Assembly (NCBI GenBank): GCA_022827345.1
Contig: JAJDTB010000050.1
Location: forward strand, 1 to 64,000
Direction: 5' to 3'
Length of the DNA: 64,000 nt
From: Gemmatimonadota bacterium
GTDB lineage: Bacteria > Gemmatimonadota > Gemmatimonadetes > Longimicrobiales > Gaopeijiaceae
This document shows, piece after piece, positions 1 to 8,499 of the stretch. The notes under the pieces were generated by a model, which saw only the letters and a program-made list of their open reading frames with translations, was not told where the DNA came from and made no database searches. Numbering within the stretch: the stretch's first letter is position 1; each line of letters opens with the position of its first letter. The position numbers and the translations under genes are program-made.

Positions 1-90
1 TACATCCGAGAACGTTCGGCGGCGTCGATCTACATCCCGTTCAGGAAACACGAACTGATAAGGGAACAACAATCACCGTATGCGATGTAA
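1..90 (+). CDS. 3' end of an unidentified gene (partial)
   Basis: Frame 1 is open from the window edge and ends at a TAA at 88-90, reading ...IYIPFRKHELIREQQSPYAM. It looks like an ordinary C-terminal tail, but 29 residues are too few to assign a family. Its start lies outside the window. An accidental open frame is possible. Confidence 0.3.
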   Translation, partial: YIRERSAASIYIPFRKHELIREQQSPYAM

Positions 91-250
91 GACTATTACT
101 ATCAACGCCTTACAACATCGTTGCCCATCGAGCCATTCCATCGCCCGTGAGAATCGGGGAGAGTCCACTGAAGGGATCACGGAGTGTACTCCACGCACTC
201 CCTCCGCGACCCCCCGTTTCCTGTCTTGACACCCAAAGGATGCAAAACGA

Positions 251-754
251 ATGTTACGAACTATGGACCAGTCCGGATTCGACACGCTGAAAGCCACACG
301 CGCCCTGGAAGCTGCGGGCTTCGATTCAGGGCAGGCGGAAGCCATGGTGACCGTCTTCGGCGGCGCGGTCGTCGGCAATCTGGCGACCAAATGGGACTTT
401 CGGGATCTGAAGGACGAGATCGGCGCGCTCCGCACCGAAGTGACCGGCACTATCGATGGCCTGCGCACCGAAACGACCGGCGCCATCGACGGCCTGCGCA
501 CTGAATTCGCTGGCAAGCTGGAGAAGCAGATCGGTGCCCTCCGCACCGAAATGACCGGCGCCATCGACGGCCTGCGCAACGAATTCGATGCCAGGCTGGA
601 GAAGCGGATCGGTGCCCTCCGCGAGGATTTGAGAAGCGAGATCGCCACGGTCCGATTGAGCGTGGAGAGTCTCCGAGCCTCCATGTACAGGCTGCTGCTC
701 GCCCAGGCCGTCTTGATCGTCAGCTTGATCCTGGGTCTGCAGCGACTTCTTTAG
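251..754 (+). CDS. Coiled-coil protein with C-terminal membrane anchor (CCDC90/DUF1640-like)
   Basis: A 167-aa protein. The N-terminal part (about 1-55) includes FDTLKATRALEAAGFDSGQAEAMV, which resembles the start of CCDC90/DUF1640-type proteins. Residues about 56-140 form a coiled coil built from near-identical units of the type IGALRTEMTGAIDGLRTEF, visible in the DNA as repeated ggcgccatcgacggcctgcgca. The last 20 residues (LLLAQAVLIVSLILGLQRLL) are one membrane helix, so the protein is probably tail-anchored. An AAAGGA about 10 nt upstream supports the ATG at 251; an internal ATG at 266 is the alternative. The stop at 752-754 overlaps the AGGAGG of the next gene, which suggests translational coupling. 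Molecular function is unknown. Confidence 0.75.
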   Translation: MLRTMDQSGFDTLKATRALEAAGFDSGQAEAMVTVFGGAVVGNLATKWDFRDLKDEIGALRTEVTGTIDGLRTETTGAIDGLRTEFAGKLEKQIGALRTEMTGAIDGLRNEFDARLEKRIGALREDLRSEIATVRLSVESLRASMYRLLLAQAVLIVSLILGLQRLL

Positions 755-770
755 GAGGCTCAGCCAACCG

Positions 771-3032
771 TTGAACAGACGCCGCAGGCGGTCGATCAGC
801 CGCGTGCCCGCCGTCCTGGCGTGCCTTTTTCTTGCACCCGCCCTCCTTGCGCTGGCTCCTCGGCCCGCATCGGCACAACTCGCTTCCAACGGGCGTATCG
901 ATCCGGACACGGTGCCCCGTCCGTCCCTCGAAGCCAGGCGGGCGACCTCGGCGATCACACTCGACGGCCGCCTGAGCGACGACGCCTGGACCCTGGCCGA
1001 TTCCACCAGGGGCTTCTTCTACGAGTCGATACCGAATCAGGGAACGCTGTCGGCGGAGCGTACCGTGGTGCGCGTCCTCTACGACGACCGCCACCTGTAT
1101 ATCGGCGCAACGATGTACGACAGCCGGGCCGACGCGCTGGTTTCGGCCGGGATGGAGCAGGACTTCGCCACCCAGGACTCGGACATCTTCGGGTTCGCGC
1201 TCGACACCTACCTGGATCGGCAGAACGCCTTCCTCTTCGCGGTGAATCCCGCGGGGGCGGTTTTCGACGCGCAGGCCTTCAACGACCAGCAGTCGGTGAA
1301 CCGCGCCTGGGAGGGCGAAATCGAGGTGTCGACGTCGGTGCACGACTGGGGGTGGGTGGCCGAGATCGCGGTCCCGATGACCACCCTCCGGTTCCGCGAG
1401 GCCGACGGGGCCCAGAGTTGGGGAATCAACTTTTCGCGGCGCATTCGGCGCATCTCGGAAGACTCCAACTGGGCCGCGCTCTCACGGCAGTTCCGCGTCT
1501 ACAAAATGTCGCGCGCCGGCACGCTGACCTCACTGCAGGGGCTGCGGCAGGGACGTAATCTCTGGGTAAAACCGTTCGTGAACGGGGTCAGCACCACCGG
1601 GTGGCGGACGCCATCGCCAGGTGAGAAGGTCGAAGGGGGATTCGACCTGAAGTGGGGCATCACCCCCCAACTCACGCTCGACGTCACCGCGCTGACCGAC
1701 TTTTCCCAGGTCGAGGTCGACGAACAGCAGATCAACCTGACCCGCTTTTCGCTCTTTTTCCCCGAGAAGCGCGACTTCTTCCTGGAGAACGAGGGGATCT
1801 TCGGCTTCCAGGACAATCGCGTGCGCAACTTCCGCACCGGGTCGGGGCCGCAGAACTTCAGGCTCTTTCACAGCCGCCGCATCGGCCTGTCGGCGGACCG
1901 GACGCCGGTACCCATCGCCGGCGGGGCCCGGCTTACCGGCCGCCTCGGGGGCTACGCCATCGGCCTCCTCAACATGCAGACCCGGGACGACCCCGGCAGC
2001 CCCGGCGAGAACTTCTCGGTCGTGCGGCTCAGGAAGAACATCCTCGGGAGCAGCGACATCGGGTTCATGTTGGTGAACCGCGAGGGGACCGGCGCGGAGA
2101 CGGCCGACTCATACAACCGATCGATCGGCGCCGACATGAATTTGCGGCTCGCCGGCGGGCGCATGCTCCTCAACTCGTATTTCGCGGCGACCGATGAGCC
2201 CGACGTGTCCGGCGACCGGGTGACGGGTGCTTTCGAGGTCGCGTGGCGCGATCCCGTGTGGGCCGCATCGGCGCTGCTGAAGACCGTGGGCGAGAGCTTC
2301 AACCCGGGGGTCGGCTTCGTGGGGCGCCGCGGGATCCGGCAGGGGTTCGTCACGCTGGGCGCTCATCCGCAGCCGGCGATTCCGCACGTTCGGGAGATCA
2401 ACCCCTACGTCGATGTCAACCTGTTTTCGGACACGGGGTGGGTGCTGGAAAGCCGCGAGATCCTGCCGGGGCTCGGGATCCACTTCCTCGACAGCAGCGT
2501 GCTCACCTTCGAGTACTCGGCGTCGTACGAGCGGCTGGCGGACGCGACGCGGATCGCGGGCGTGTCGGTTCCCGAGGGCGAGTACGACTTCGGCGCCTTC
2601 ACGGCCAGCTATCAGTCGAATCTGGGACGGAAGCTGGGCGGAAGGGTCTCCGTCACGCGCGGCGACTTCTTCGACGGCGACAGAACTTCGGTCACCGGGA
2701 GCGTCACCCTTCGACCCAGCGCCCATTTCTTCCTGCAGGGCACGGCACAGCGAAACCGCCTCACACTGGGCGGCAGCAGCTTCGACGCCAACCTCTTCGG
2801 CGGGCGCTTCCGGTACGCCTACAACACGCGCACCTTCCTGAGCGCCTTCGTCCAGTACAACGAGACCACGGACGAGGTGCAGACGAACCTCCGCTTCAAC
2901 CTCATCCACGCCCCGCTGAGCGACGTGTTCCTGGTGTATTCGGAGCGCCGCGACCGCACCCCCGAGCCCGGCCGGACCGCATTGACCGACCGGGCCATGA
3001 CGCTGAAGGTGACGAAGCTGCTGGCCTTCTGA
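771..3032 (+). CDS. CBM9-like/DUF5916 outer-membrane protein
   Basis: The protein has 753 aa. The start is TTG at 771, preceded by an AGGAGG that overlaps the stop of the upstream gene. A signal peptide (RRRRRSISRVPAVLACLFLAPALLALAPRPASA) is followed by a CBM9-like beta-sandwich (about 55-235, with ITLDGRLSDDAWTLAD) and a DUF5916 region that includes FPEKRDFFLENEGIF. The rest consists of alternating beta-strands, and the C-terminus ends in Phe (KVTKLLAF), as in outer-membrane barrels. In this family the N-terminal domain resembles carbohydrate-binding module 9, but the ligand is unknown. Role in surface binding or transport is inferred from fold and location only. Confidence 0.85.
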   Translation: MNRRRRRSISRVPAVLACLFLAPALLALAPRPASAQLASNGRIDPDTVPRPSLEARRATSAITLDGRLSDDAWTLADSTRGFFYESIPNQGTLSAERTVVRVLYDDRHLYIGATMYDSRADALVSAGMEQDFATQDSDIFGFALDTYLDRQNAFLFAVNPAGAVFDAQAFNDQQSVNRAWEGEIEVSTSVHDWGWVAEIAVPMTTLRFREADGAQSWGINFSRRIRRISEDSNWAALSRQFRVYKMSRAGTLTSLQGLRQGRNLWVKPFVNGVSTTGWRTPSPGEKVEGGFDLKWGITPQLTLDVTALTDFSQVEVDEQQINLTRFSLFFPEKRDFFLENEGIFGFQDNRVRNFRTGSGPQNFRLFHSRRIGLSADRTPVPIAGGARLTGRLGGYAIGLLNMQTRDDPGSPGENFSVVRLRKNILGSSDIGFMLVNREGTGAETADSYNRSIGADMNLRLAGGRMLLNSYFAATDEPDVSGDRVTGAFEVAWRDPVWAASALLKTVGESFNPGVGFVGRRGIRQGFVTLGAHPQPAIPHVREINPYVDVNLFSDTGWVLESREILPGLGIHFLDSSVLTFEYSASYERLADATRIAGVSVPEGEYDFGAFTASYQSNLGRKLGGRVSVTRGDFFDGDRTSVTGSVTLRPSAHFFLQGTAQRNRLTLGGSSFDANLFGGRFRYAYNTRTFLSAFVQYNETTDEVQTNLRFNLIHAPLSDVFLVYSERRDRTPEPGRTALTDRAMTLKVTKLLAF

Positions 3033-3041
3033 GCGGCCGCG

Positions 3042-5165
3042 CTAGCTGTCGCTCGTCATCCTCGGCTGTCCGCCGTACTCCTCGAACCACTTCATCAGGT
3101 AGAGCTGCGTGCGCATGAAGTTCGACGGCTTCGATCCGGTGCCGTGGGCCTCTTCGTAGAAGCGGAGCATCTTCGTGGGCACGCCGAGCTGCTTGAGCGC
3201 CTGGTAGTACTCCTCCGTCTGCGCCATCGGGGTCCGCAGGTCGTCCTCGCCGGTGATGAGGATCGTGGGCGTCGTCACGTTTTCGACGTACATGAGCGGG
3301 GAGTGCTCCAGGTACTTGTCCGGGTTGTCCCAGGGGTAGCCGTGGTAGCGGTAGTAGCCCCAGACGGTGATGTCGGCCGTGCCCGCGAAGCTCATCCAGT
3401 TGATGACCGGGCAGCGCACGCCGGCAGCGGCGAAGCGCGTGGTGTGGCCGATAACCCAGCTCGACAGGACGCCGCCGCCGCTGCATCCCGTGACGTACAT
3501 CTGGTCCTCGTTGACGTATCCGCGGTCGATGAGCGCGTCGACGCCGGCCATGAGGTCGTCGTAGTCGACCGACGGGTAGCCGTTGTCGATCGCGTTGCCG
3601 AAGTCGGTGCCGTAGCCGGTGCTGCCGCGGGGGTTGGTGTAGAGGGTGACGTAGCCATTGGCCGCGAAGTTCTGATACGGGTAGCTGAACCCGACGTTGT
3701 ACATCCCGTGCGGGCCGCCGTGGATGTGCAGGATGAGGGGGTAGGCCTGCCCGGGGTCGAAGTCCGGGGGCTTCACGATCCACCCCTGCACCTGCGTGCC
3801 GCCGGTGGACTCGTACCAGATCTCCTCCACGTCGCCGAGGCGCTTGTTCGCGAGGACATCGGCGTTGACCTCGGTGAGCTGGGTGATGGTGCCGGGGCTG
3901 CCGAGGTCGAAGGCCACGACATCGCCGGGCTCGTGCGGCGAAGTGAGGGTGCCGACGGCCTGCCCGCCGGATGTGGTCGAGGTGAGCGACAGCATGTGCA
4001 CGCCCTCGGTGACCTGGCTGACGTCGCCGCCGGTGGTTGCGAAGTGCACGTTCTGGGTGCCGCGGTCGCCGGCGGTGAAGAACACGCCGCGCGAGTCGTC
4101 GGACCAGTGCATGGCGCCGATGTCGCGGTCGAGATCGCCGGAGACGAGGCGGGCGTTGCCGCCGTCCGCGTCCATGACGTAGAGCTCGGTGGTCTTGTAG
4201 GTCTGCGAGGTCCACGGGAACCCGGTGTAGGCGACGCTGCGGCCGTTGGGCGAGACCGTCGGCCGCGCCCAGGGACCGCGCTCCGAGGTGAGCTGGCGGA
4301 TGTCCCCGCTGGCCAGATCGAGGGCGTAGATGTGCGACTCGCGATAGAGGTTGTCGGCGTCTTCCATGTTGCCGTCGAAGAGGAGGGTGCCGCCGTCGGG
4401 GGTCAGGTCGTAGCCGACGTTGCCCACGCCGGGCACGAAGGTGGAGCCCGCGTTCCACTCGCCGCTGGTGAGTTGCCGGGCGGTGCCACCGCCGCTGGGC
4501 ACGCGGAAGAGGTGGGTGAAGCCCTCTTCCAGGAAGCCGATGCGGTCGTACCGGTAGTGGATGCGGTCGATGATGCGCGGCGGCGGCGTCCAGTTCGCAC
4601 CCTCGGGGGGCGCGGGCAGGTCGATCGGCCACGGATTCGAGTGGGGCACGAGGCGCTGGAAGTAGATGTATTCGCCGTCCGGCGACCACTTGAAGTTGCT
4701 GGGCGTCTGCAGTTCGCGGGTGACCGGCGTGGATGACCCCTCGGCGTCCATCCACCGCACGTGGATCTGCTGTCCACCGGGCTCGCCCGGCGCGAGGTAT
4801 GCGATGCGCGTGCCGTCCGGAGACCAGCGCGGGCTCGACCCCTTCAGCAGGAACCGCTCGCGCCCGCCGTCGGCGTCCATGATCCGCACCTCCGAGTCGA
4901 AGCGGTCCTCCATCTTGTTCACCCACGACTTCGTGAAGACGATCTGCGTGCCGTCGGGCGATATCTGCGGATCGCCGACGCGCTCCATGTCCAGGTAATG
5001 CCCCACGGTCATGAGATCGTCGGCGGGGGTTTCCTGTGCGGTGGCCGGGGGTGGGGGGAGGAGGGCGGCCACGGCGGTTGCGGCTGCCACCGCCACGCAC
5101 GCTCGGGCCATCGCCCCGGTGAGAGGGATGCGACGGTTGAGGGACGCGGTGAGTCTGTTGCTCAT
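3042..5165 (-). CDS. Exported S9-family prolyl oligopeptidase-type peptidase
   Basis: The ORF track begins at 5279, but the start is best placed at 5165 (MSNRLTASLNRR), with AGGAGC about 8 nt upstream; this gives 707 aa. A signal peptide ends near PPPATAQ. Residues about 50-400 are PD40/WD40-like propeller blades (ISPDGTQIVF, WSPDGTRIAY, WSPDGEYIYF). The C-terminal alpha/beta-hydrolase domain has the nucleophile motif GCSGGG (Ser about 561), an acid in GEDDLRTP (about 641) and a His in EEAHGTG (about 671), the S9 order. It should cleave peptides, often after proline, outside the cytoplasm. It converges on the DUF5916 gene with only 9 nt between them. Confidence 0.9.
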   Translation of the reverse strand: MSNRLTASLNRRIPLTGAMARACVAVAAATAVAALLPPPPATAQETPADDLMTVGHYLDMERVGDPQISPDGTQIVFTKSWVNKMEDRFDSEVRIMDADGGRERFLLKGSSPRWSPDGTRIAYLAPGEPGGQQIHVRWMDAEGSSTPVTRELQTPSNFKWSPDGEYIYFQRLVPHSNPWPIDLPAPPEGANWTPPPRIIDRIHYRYDRIGFLEEGFTHLFRVPSGGGTARQLTSGEWNAGSTFVPGVGNVGYDLTPDGGTLLFDGNMEDADNLYRESHIYALDLASGDIRQLTSERGPWARPTVSPNGRSVAYTGFPWTSQTYKTTELYVMDADGGNARLVSGDLDRDIGAMHWSDDSRGVFFTAGDRGTQNVHFATTGGDVSQVTEGVHMLSLTSTTSGGQAVGTLTSPHEPGDVVAFDLGSPGTITQLTEVNADVLANKRLGDVEEIWYESTGGTQVQGWIVKPPDFDPGQAYPLILHIHGGPHGMYNVGFSYPYQNFAANGYVTLYTNPRGSTGYGTDFGNAIDNGYPSVDYDDLMAGVDALIDRGYVNEDQMYVTGCSGGGVLSSWVIGHTTRFAAAGVRCPVINWMSFAGTADITVWGYYRYHGYPWDNPDKYLEHSPLMYVENVTTPTILITGEDDLRTPMAQTEEYYQALKQLGVPTKMLRFYEEAHGTGSKPSNFMRTQLYLMKWFEEYGGQPRMTSDS

Positions 5166-5325
5166 GGGGTGCTCCTGGGTTGCGATCCGTTTGGGCGGGG
5201 ATGTTCCGTGCGCTGTAGGCTGGCGGTCGGCGGTAGCCTCGCGCCGATGCGATGATAGTATTGGGTCAGCGCCCGCCACGCACCGCTGGAACGCCGCGCT
5301 TCATGATCCCGTTACGCCACTGCCC

Positions 5326-6207
5326 ATGAACATCCACCTGATCGACGGCACCTACGAACTCTTCCGGCACCACTTCGGGGCGCCGTCCGCCACTGATCGC
5401 GACGGGCGCGAGGTCGGGGGGATGCGGGGCGTGGTCGCGTCGCTGCTCGGCATGCTCGAGGCGGGCGTCACGCACATGGCCGTCGCGACCGACCACGTCA
5501 TCGAGTCCTTCCGCAACGAGATGTGGCCCGGCTACAAGACCGGCGACGGGATCGATCCGGCGCTGCTCGCGCAATTCCACCCGCTGGAAGAGGCGCTCGA
5601 AGCGATGGGCGTCCAGGTCTGGCCCATGGAGGAACTGGAAGCCGACGACGGACTCGCTTCTGGCGCCGCGCGCGCCGTCCGCGACCCCCGCGTCGAGCGC
5701 GTCTACATCTGCACGCCGGACAAGGATCTGGCGCAGTGCGTCGTCGGCGATCGCGTGGTGCAGTGGGACCGGCGCAGGGGCGAGGTGCGCGACGCAGGGG
5801 GCGTGGCCTCGAAGTTCGGGGTCCCGCCGGCGAGCATCCCCGACTACCTGGCGCTGGTCGGCGACAGCGCCGACGGGTTCCCCGGCGTTCCCGGCTGGGG
5901 AGCGAAGTCCACCTCGGCGGTGCTGGCCCGATACGAGCACCTGGAGAACATCCCCGGCCACTCGATGCGCTGGGACGTCAAGGTCCGCGGCGCGATGCGG
6001 CTGGCCGAGGCGCTGAGGGTGAACCGCGCGGCCGCCTTCCTCTTCCGCGATCTGGCCACGCTGCGGGACAGCGCCGTTCTCTTCGAGGATGTCGATGAGC
6101 TTGAGTGGCGCGGCCCCGAGCCCGGTTTCGAGGCGCTGGCGGAGCGTCTGGGCGCGCCGGGGTTGTGGCGGCGGGCCAGGCGGTTGCTGGACAAGCGCGG
6201 GGCATGA
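5326..6207 (+). CDS. Stand-alone 5'-3' exonuclease with H3TH domain (FEN-like)
   Basis: The real start is the ATG at 5326 (MNIHLIDGTYELFR), giving 293 aa; the track's 5011 start runs into the promoter region of the divergent peptidase gene. The fold is that of the 5' nuclease domain of DNA polymerase I. Visible metal-site motifs are LIDGTYELFR at the N-terminus, EADDGLASGAA near residue 105 and TPDKDLAQCV near 130. The helix-3-turn-helix DNA-binding segment reads GDSADGFPGVPGWGAKS. No polymerase domain follows. No strong Shine-Dalgarno sequence precedes this ATG. The likely role is flap or RNA-primer removal in replication or repair. Confidence 0.88.
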   Translation: MNIHLIDGTYELFRHHFGAPSATDRDGREVGGMRGVVASLLGMLEAGVTHMAVATDHVIESFRNEMWPGYKTGDGIDPALLAQFHPLEEALEAMGVQVWPMEELEADDGLASGAARAVRDPRVERVYICTPDKDLAQCVVGDRVVQWDRRRGEVRDAGGVASKFGVPPASIPDYLALVGDSADGFPGVPGWGAKSTSAVLARYEHLENIPGHSMRWDVKVRGAMRLAEALRVNRAAAFLFRDLATLRDSAVLFEDVDELEWRGPEPGFEALAERLGAPGLWRRARRLLDKRGA

Positions 6208-6232
6208 CCTCCACCGCTTTGTCATGTTTATA

Positions 6233-6259
6233 TTACATTATGTCAACTACTGTTTACAT
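6233..6259 (+). repeat. Composite TTACAT element, copy A
   Basis: TTACATTATGTCA, then 7 nt, then TTTACAT. It lies in the short gap between convergent genes and overlaps the stop codon of the minus-strand hydrolase. The same 27-nt layout recurs at 20570 and 30446. This copy has one mismatch in the inverted repeat (TTACA/TGTCA). Confidence 0.65.
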
Positions 6260-7699
6260 ACCCGTCGTCCGCAAGATCCACCCTGCGATCAACTCCATCG
6301 TTTCCACCGACCACGTTTCCTCGATGTTCGCGTATTCCGACGGCGCGCCCGTTTCCGAGTGCTGAAAGAGGTGGTTCTGGTCGGGTAGCGCGTGGATCTC
6401 GTAGCTGGTGTTGCCGCCGCGCTGCAGCGCCGCTTCGATCTCGCGCAGGTTCACCTCGTAGGGGACCTGGAGGTCCTTTTCGCCGTTGATCGCCAGCACC
6501 GGCACGGTCACCTGCTCCAGCGTGGGAGCGGGATCGTAGGTCAGGAAGTAGCGGAACCAGGGACTGTTCACCTGCTGCACCTGCATCTGTACGATGCGGT
6601 CGAACGACGCTTCGTCGGTGATGCCCTGCTGGGCGCGCTCTGCCTCGGAGAGTTCCCCGAAGGCCGCCCGGGCGACATCGGCGATCATCTCCGCCGCCCG
6701 TTCCGGATCGCTTTCCGTCTTGAGGATCTCGTATATCCGCCGCTGCTGGGCCTCGCTCTCGGCGATCTGTTCCTCGGTTGCGCCGCCGGCCCGCGCGATC
6801 AGGGCCCCCTGCGCATACAGGATCTCCTCGCCGGTGATGCCCGGCCCCGCCATCAGCACGATGTAGCTGACGTCGTCCGACTCGACGGCCACGATCGGCG
6901 CGATCAGGCCGCCCTCCGAATGTCCCGCGAGACCGATCGCACCCTGGTCGACATCGGTGCGGGTCTTCAGGTAGGCCACGCCGGCGAGCACGTCCGAGGC
7001 GTGGTCCTGCGAGGTGGCGGTGGCAAAGTTGCCGGTGGATGAGCCCACGCCGCGGTCGTCGAAGCGCAGCACCGCGATCCCGCGGCGGGTCAGGTGATCG
7101 GAGAGCACGAGGAAGGGCCGGTGCCCCATCAGCGCCTCGTCGCGATCCTGGGGGCCCGAGCCGCTGATGAGGATGACGGCCGGGAAGGGGCCGCCATCTT
7201 CGGGCCGCGTGAAGGTGCCCGCCAGGACATGGCCGCCATCCGGATTCGGATAGCTGACCTCTTCGACGTGGTAGGGAAGCGGCTCCTCGGGGTTCTGGGG
7301 TCTGGCCGGGCCCGCGGCTTCCTCCTCCGACACCCGCTCGAGCGCGAGGGGGAGCGCGTTGCCGGCCTGGGTGAACGTGCCGTCCATCGCTTCGCCGCCG
7401 TCCGAGAGGGTGCCCTCGTAGGAGCCGGCGATCATCGGCATCGACACCGAGATCGTCGCTCCGGTGACGGTCGTGGAGGCGACCGGAATTGCCGCGTTGC
7501 CCTGGTCGATCGAGTACATGACGGCACTCAACGCACCGTCCTCGGTGGTGACTTCAAGGCGCATGCGGAGCTCGGCGCCGCCGATACTGATTGCGCCCAT
7601 CCAGTTGCCGACGAAGGCCGCCGGACCCGGATCCTGGGCGGTTGCTGCGCCTCCCAGGGGCGCGAGGGTGATGGTGATGCAGGTCACGAGAGTCCTCAT
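6254..7699 (-). CDS. Secreted alpha/beta hydrolase with N-terminal lipocalin-like domain
   Basis: The start is placed at 7699 (MRTLVTCITITLAPLGGAATAQ), preceded by AAGGA; the upstream part of the ORF lies in the promoter region. The protein has 481 aa. Residues about 25-140 are a beta-rich domain (GNWMGAISIGGAELRMRLEV) like those found in front of some secreted hydrolases. The catalytic domain shows an oxyanion region with ILISGSGPQDRDE, nucleophile GHSEGG (Ser about 259), acid GEKDLQVP (about 407) and His in PDQNHLFQ (about 440). It belongs to the dienelactone hydrolase/YfhR-like group of esterases. The substrate is not evident from the sequence. Confidence 0.87.
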   Translation of the reverse strand: MRTLVTCITITLAPLGGAATAQDPGPAAFVGNWMGAISIGGAELRMRLEVTTEDGALSAVMYSIDQGNAAIPVASTTVTGATISVSMPMIAGSYEGTLSDGGEAMDGTFTQAGNALPLALERVSEEEAAGPARPQNPEEPLPYHVEEVSYPNPDGGHVLAGTFTRPEDGGPFPAVILISGSGPQDRDEALMGHRPFLVLSDHLTRRGIAVLRFDDRGVGSSTGNFATATSQDHASDVLAGVAYLKTRTDVDQGAIGLAGHSEGGLIAPIVAVESDDVSYIVLMAGPGITGEEILYAQGALIARAGGATEEQIAESEAQQRRIYEILKTESDPERAAEMIADVARAAFGELSEAERAQQGITDEASFDRIVQMQVQQVNSPWFRYFLTYDPAPTLEQVTVPVLAINGEKDLQVPYEVNLREIEAALQRGGNTSYEIHALPDQNHLFQHSETGAPSEYANIEETWSVETMELIAGWILRTTGM

Positions 7700-7874
7700 T
7701 CGCGGCGTCCTTGAGGTGGTGGGTTTTCCATTCGGTTTTCGTTGTGTCACACGGTATTCTTCATGATCGTTGCCCGCGACTAACACTAACGGACCTGGCG
7801 CGGATTCTGTCGCTGATACCAGGGGTCGTCGAGAATCCGCCGATCCGTTACCCAACACTACCCGGGAGATCCCA

Positions 7875-8381
7875 ATGACCTTCATCGCCCGCCGCCGCCA
7901 CCTCTTCGTCCTGGGCATCGCCGCCGTTGCGGTCGTGATGGCCGCACCCCAATTCGCCTCCGCGCAACAGCGTCCCGGGGGCGGGTTCGCCAACAACCCG
8001 GGAGTGCGGTTGTGGAATACGCTCGATCAGCGGTTCGACGGCTTCGCGGAGCAACTCTCGCTGACGGAGGCCCAGACGCTCGGCATCTCCCTGCTAGTCG
8101 AGAATTTCCGCGAGGAGAACAAGGGCGCCCTCGGCCGCTACGAGACGATGATGGCCGAAATGCGGAACCGGGCGCGCGGTGCGAGATCCGGAGGGGCGCG
8201 GGCCGGTCAGCGGCCGCCGAACCGTCAGGGGATGCGGGGTGCGGGTGGAGCATTGCGGGAGATCCTGCAGGAACTCGGTCCCGCCTTCGAGGCGCTGCAC
8301 ACCGACGTCACGGCAATGCTGGAGGACGACCAGGCGGATCGGATGCGCGAACTGCTGGCGCGGCAGCGTCCGGGGGGTTAG
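7875..8381 (+). CDS. Small secreted protein, Spy/CpxP-like features
   Basis: Starting at the ATG at 7875 (MTFIARRRHLF), the protein has 168 aa. A clear signal peptide ends at FASAQ. The mature part is helical and basic, with an LTEAQTLGISLLVENFREENKG segment reminiscent of the LTxxQ repeats of periplasmic Spy/CpxP proteins, and an R/G-rich middle (RNRARGARSGGARAGQR). The Spy-like assignment is tentative; a generic secreted hypothetical is equally acceptable. It is divergent from the hydrolase gene at 7699, with 175 nt between the two starts. Confidence 0.65.
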   Translation: MTFIARRRHLFVLGIAAVAVVMAAPQFASAQQRPGGGFANNPGVRLWNTLDQRFDGFAEQLSLTEAQTLGISLLVENFREENKGALGRYETMMAEMRNRARGARSGGARAGQRPPNRQGMRGAGGALREILQELGPAFEALHTDVTAMLEDDQADRMRELLARQRPGG

Positions 8382-8499
8382 TCCCGGCAGATCGCGTCCG
8401 GGCCAGGCGGGTCGGGTTGGACCGGGTCCGGGTGGAGCGAGTCCGGATCGAGCGAGTCCGGGCGGCAGGCGACGCTGGTTTGGGCTGATCCGCGAGGGC
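8382..8499. repeat. Degenerate G-rich tandem repeat between convergent genes
   Basis: The gap between the small secreted protein and dnaE contains imperfect repeats of a unit like gagcgagtccgg, plus shorter ccgggtccggg units. Several frames are open through it only because of the repeat. No gene, clear hairpin or T-tract is seen. Confidence 0.45.

Noticed and set aside
226-254. TTGACA promoter upstream of the coiled-coil gene
   Set aside because: TTGACA at 226 has no acceptable -10 at the proper distance before the ATG at 251.
3144-4736. 530-aa plus-strand ORF opposite the S9 peptidase
   Set aside because: Shadow of the peptidase gene; its valine/aspartate-rich translation has no family features.
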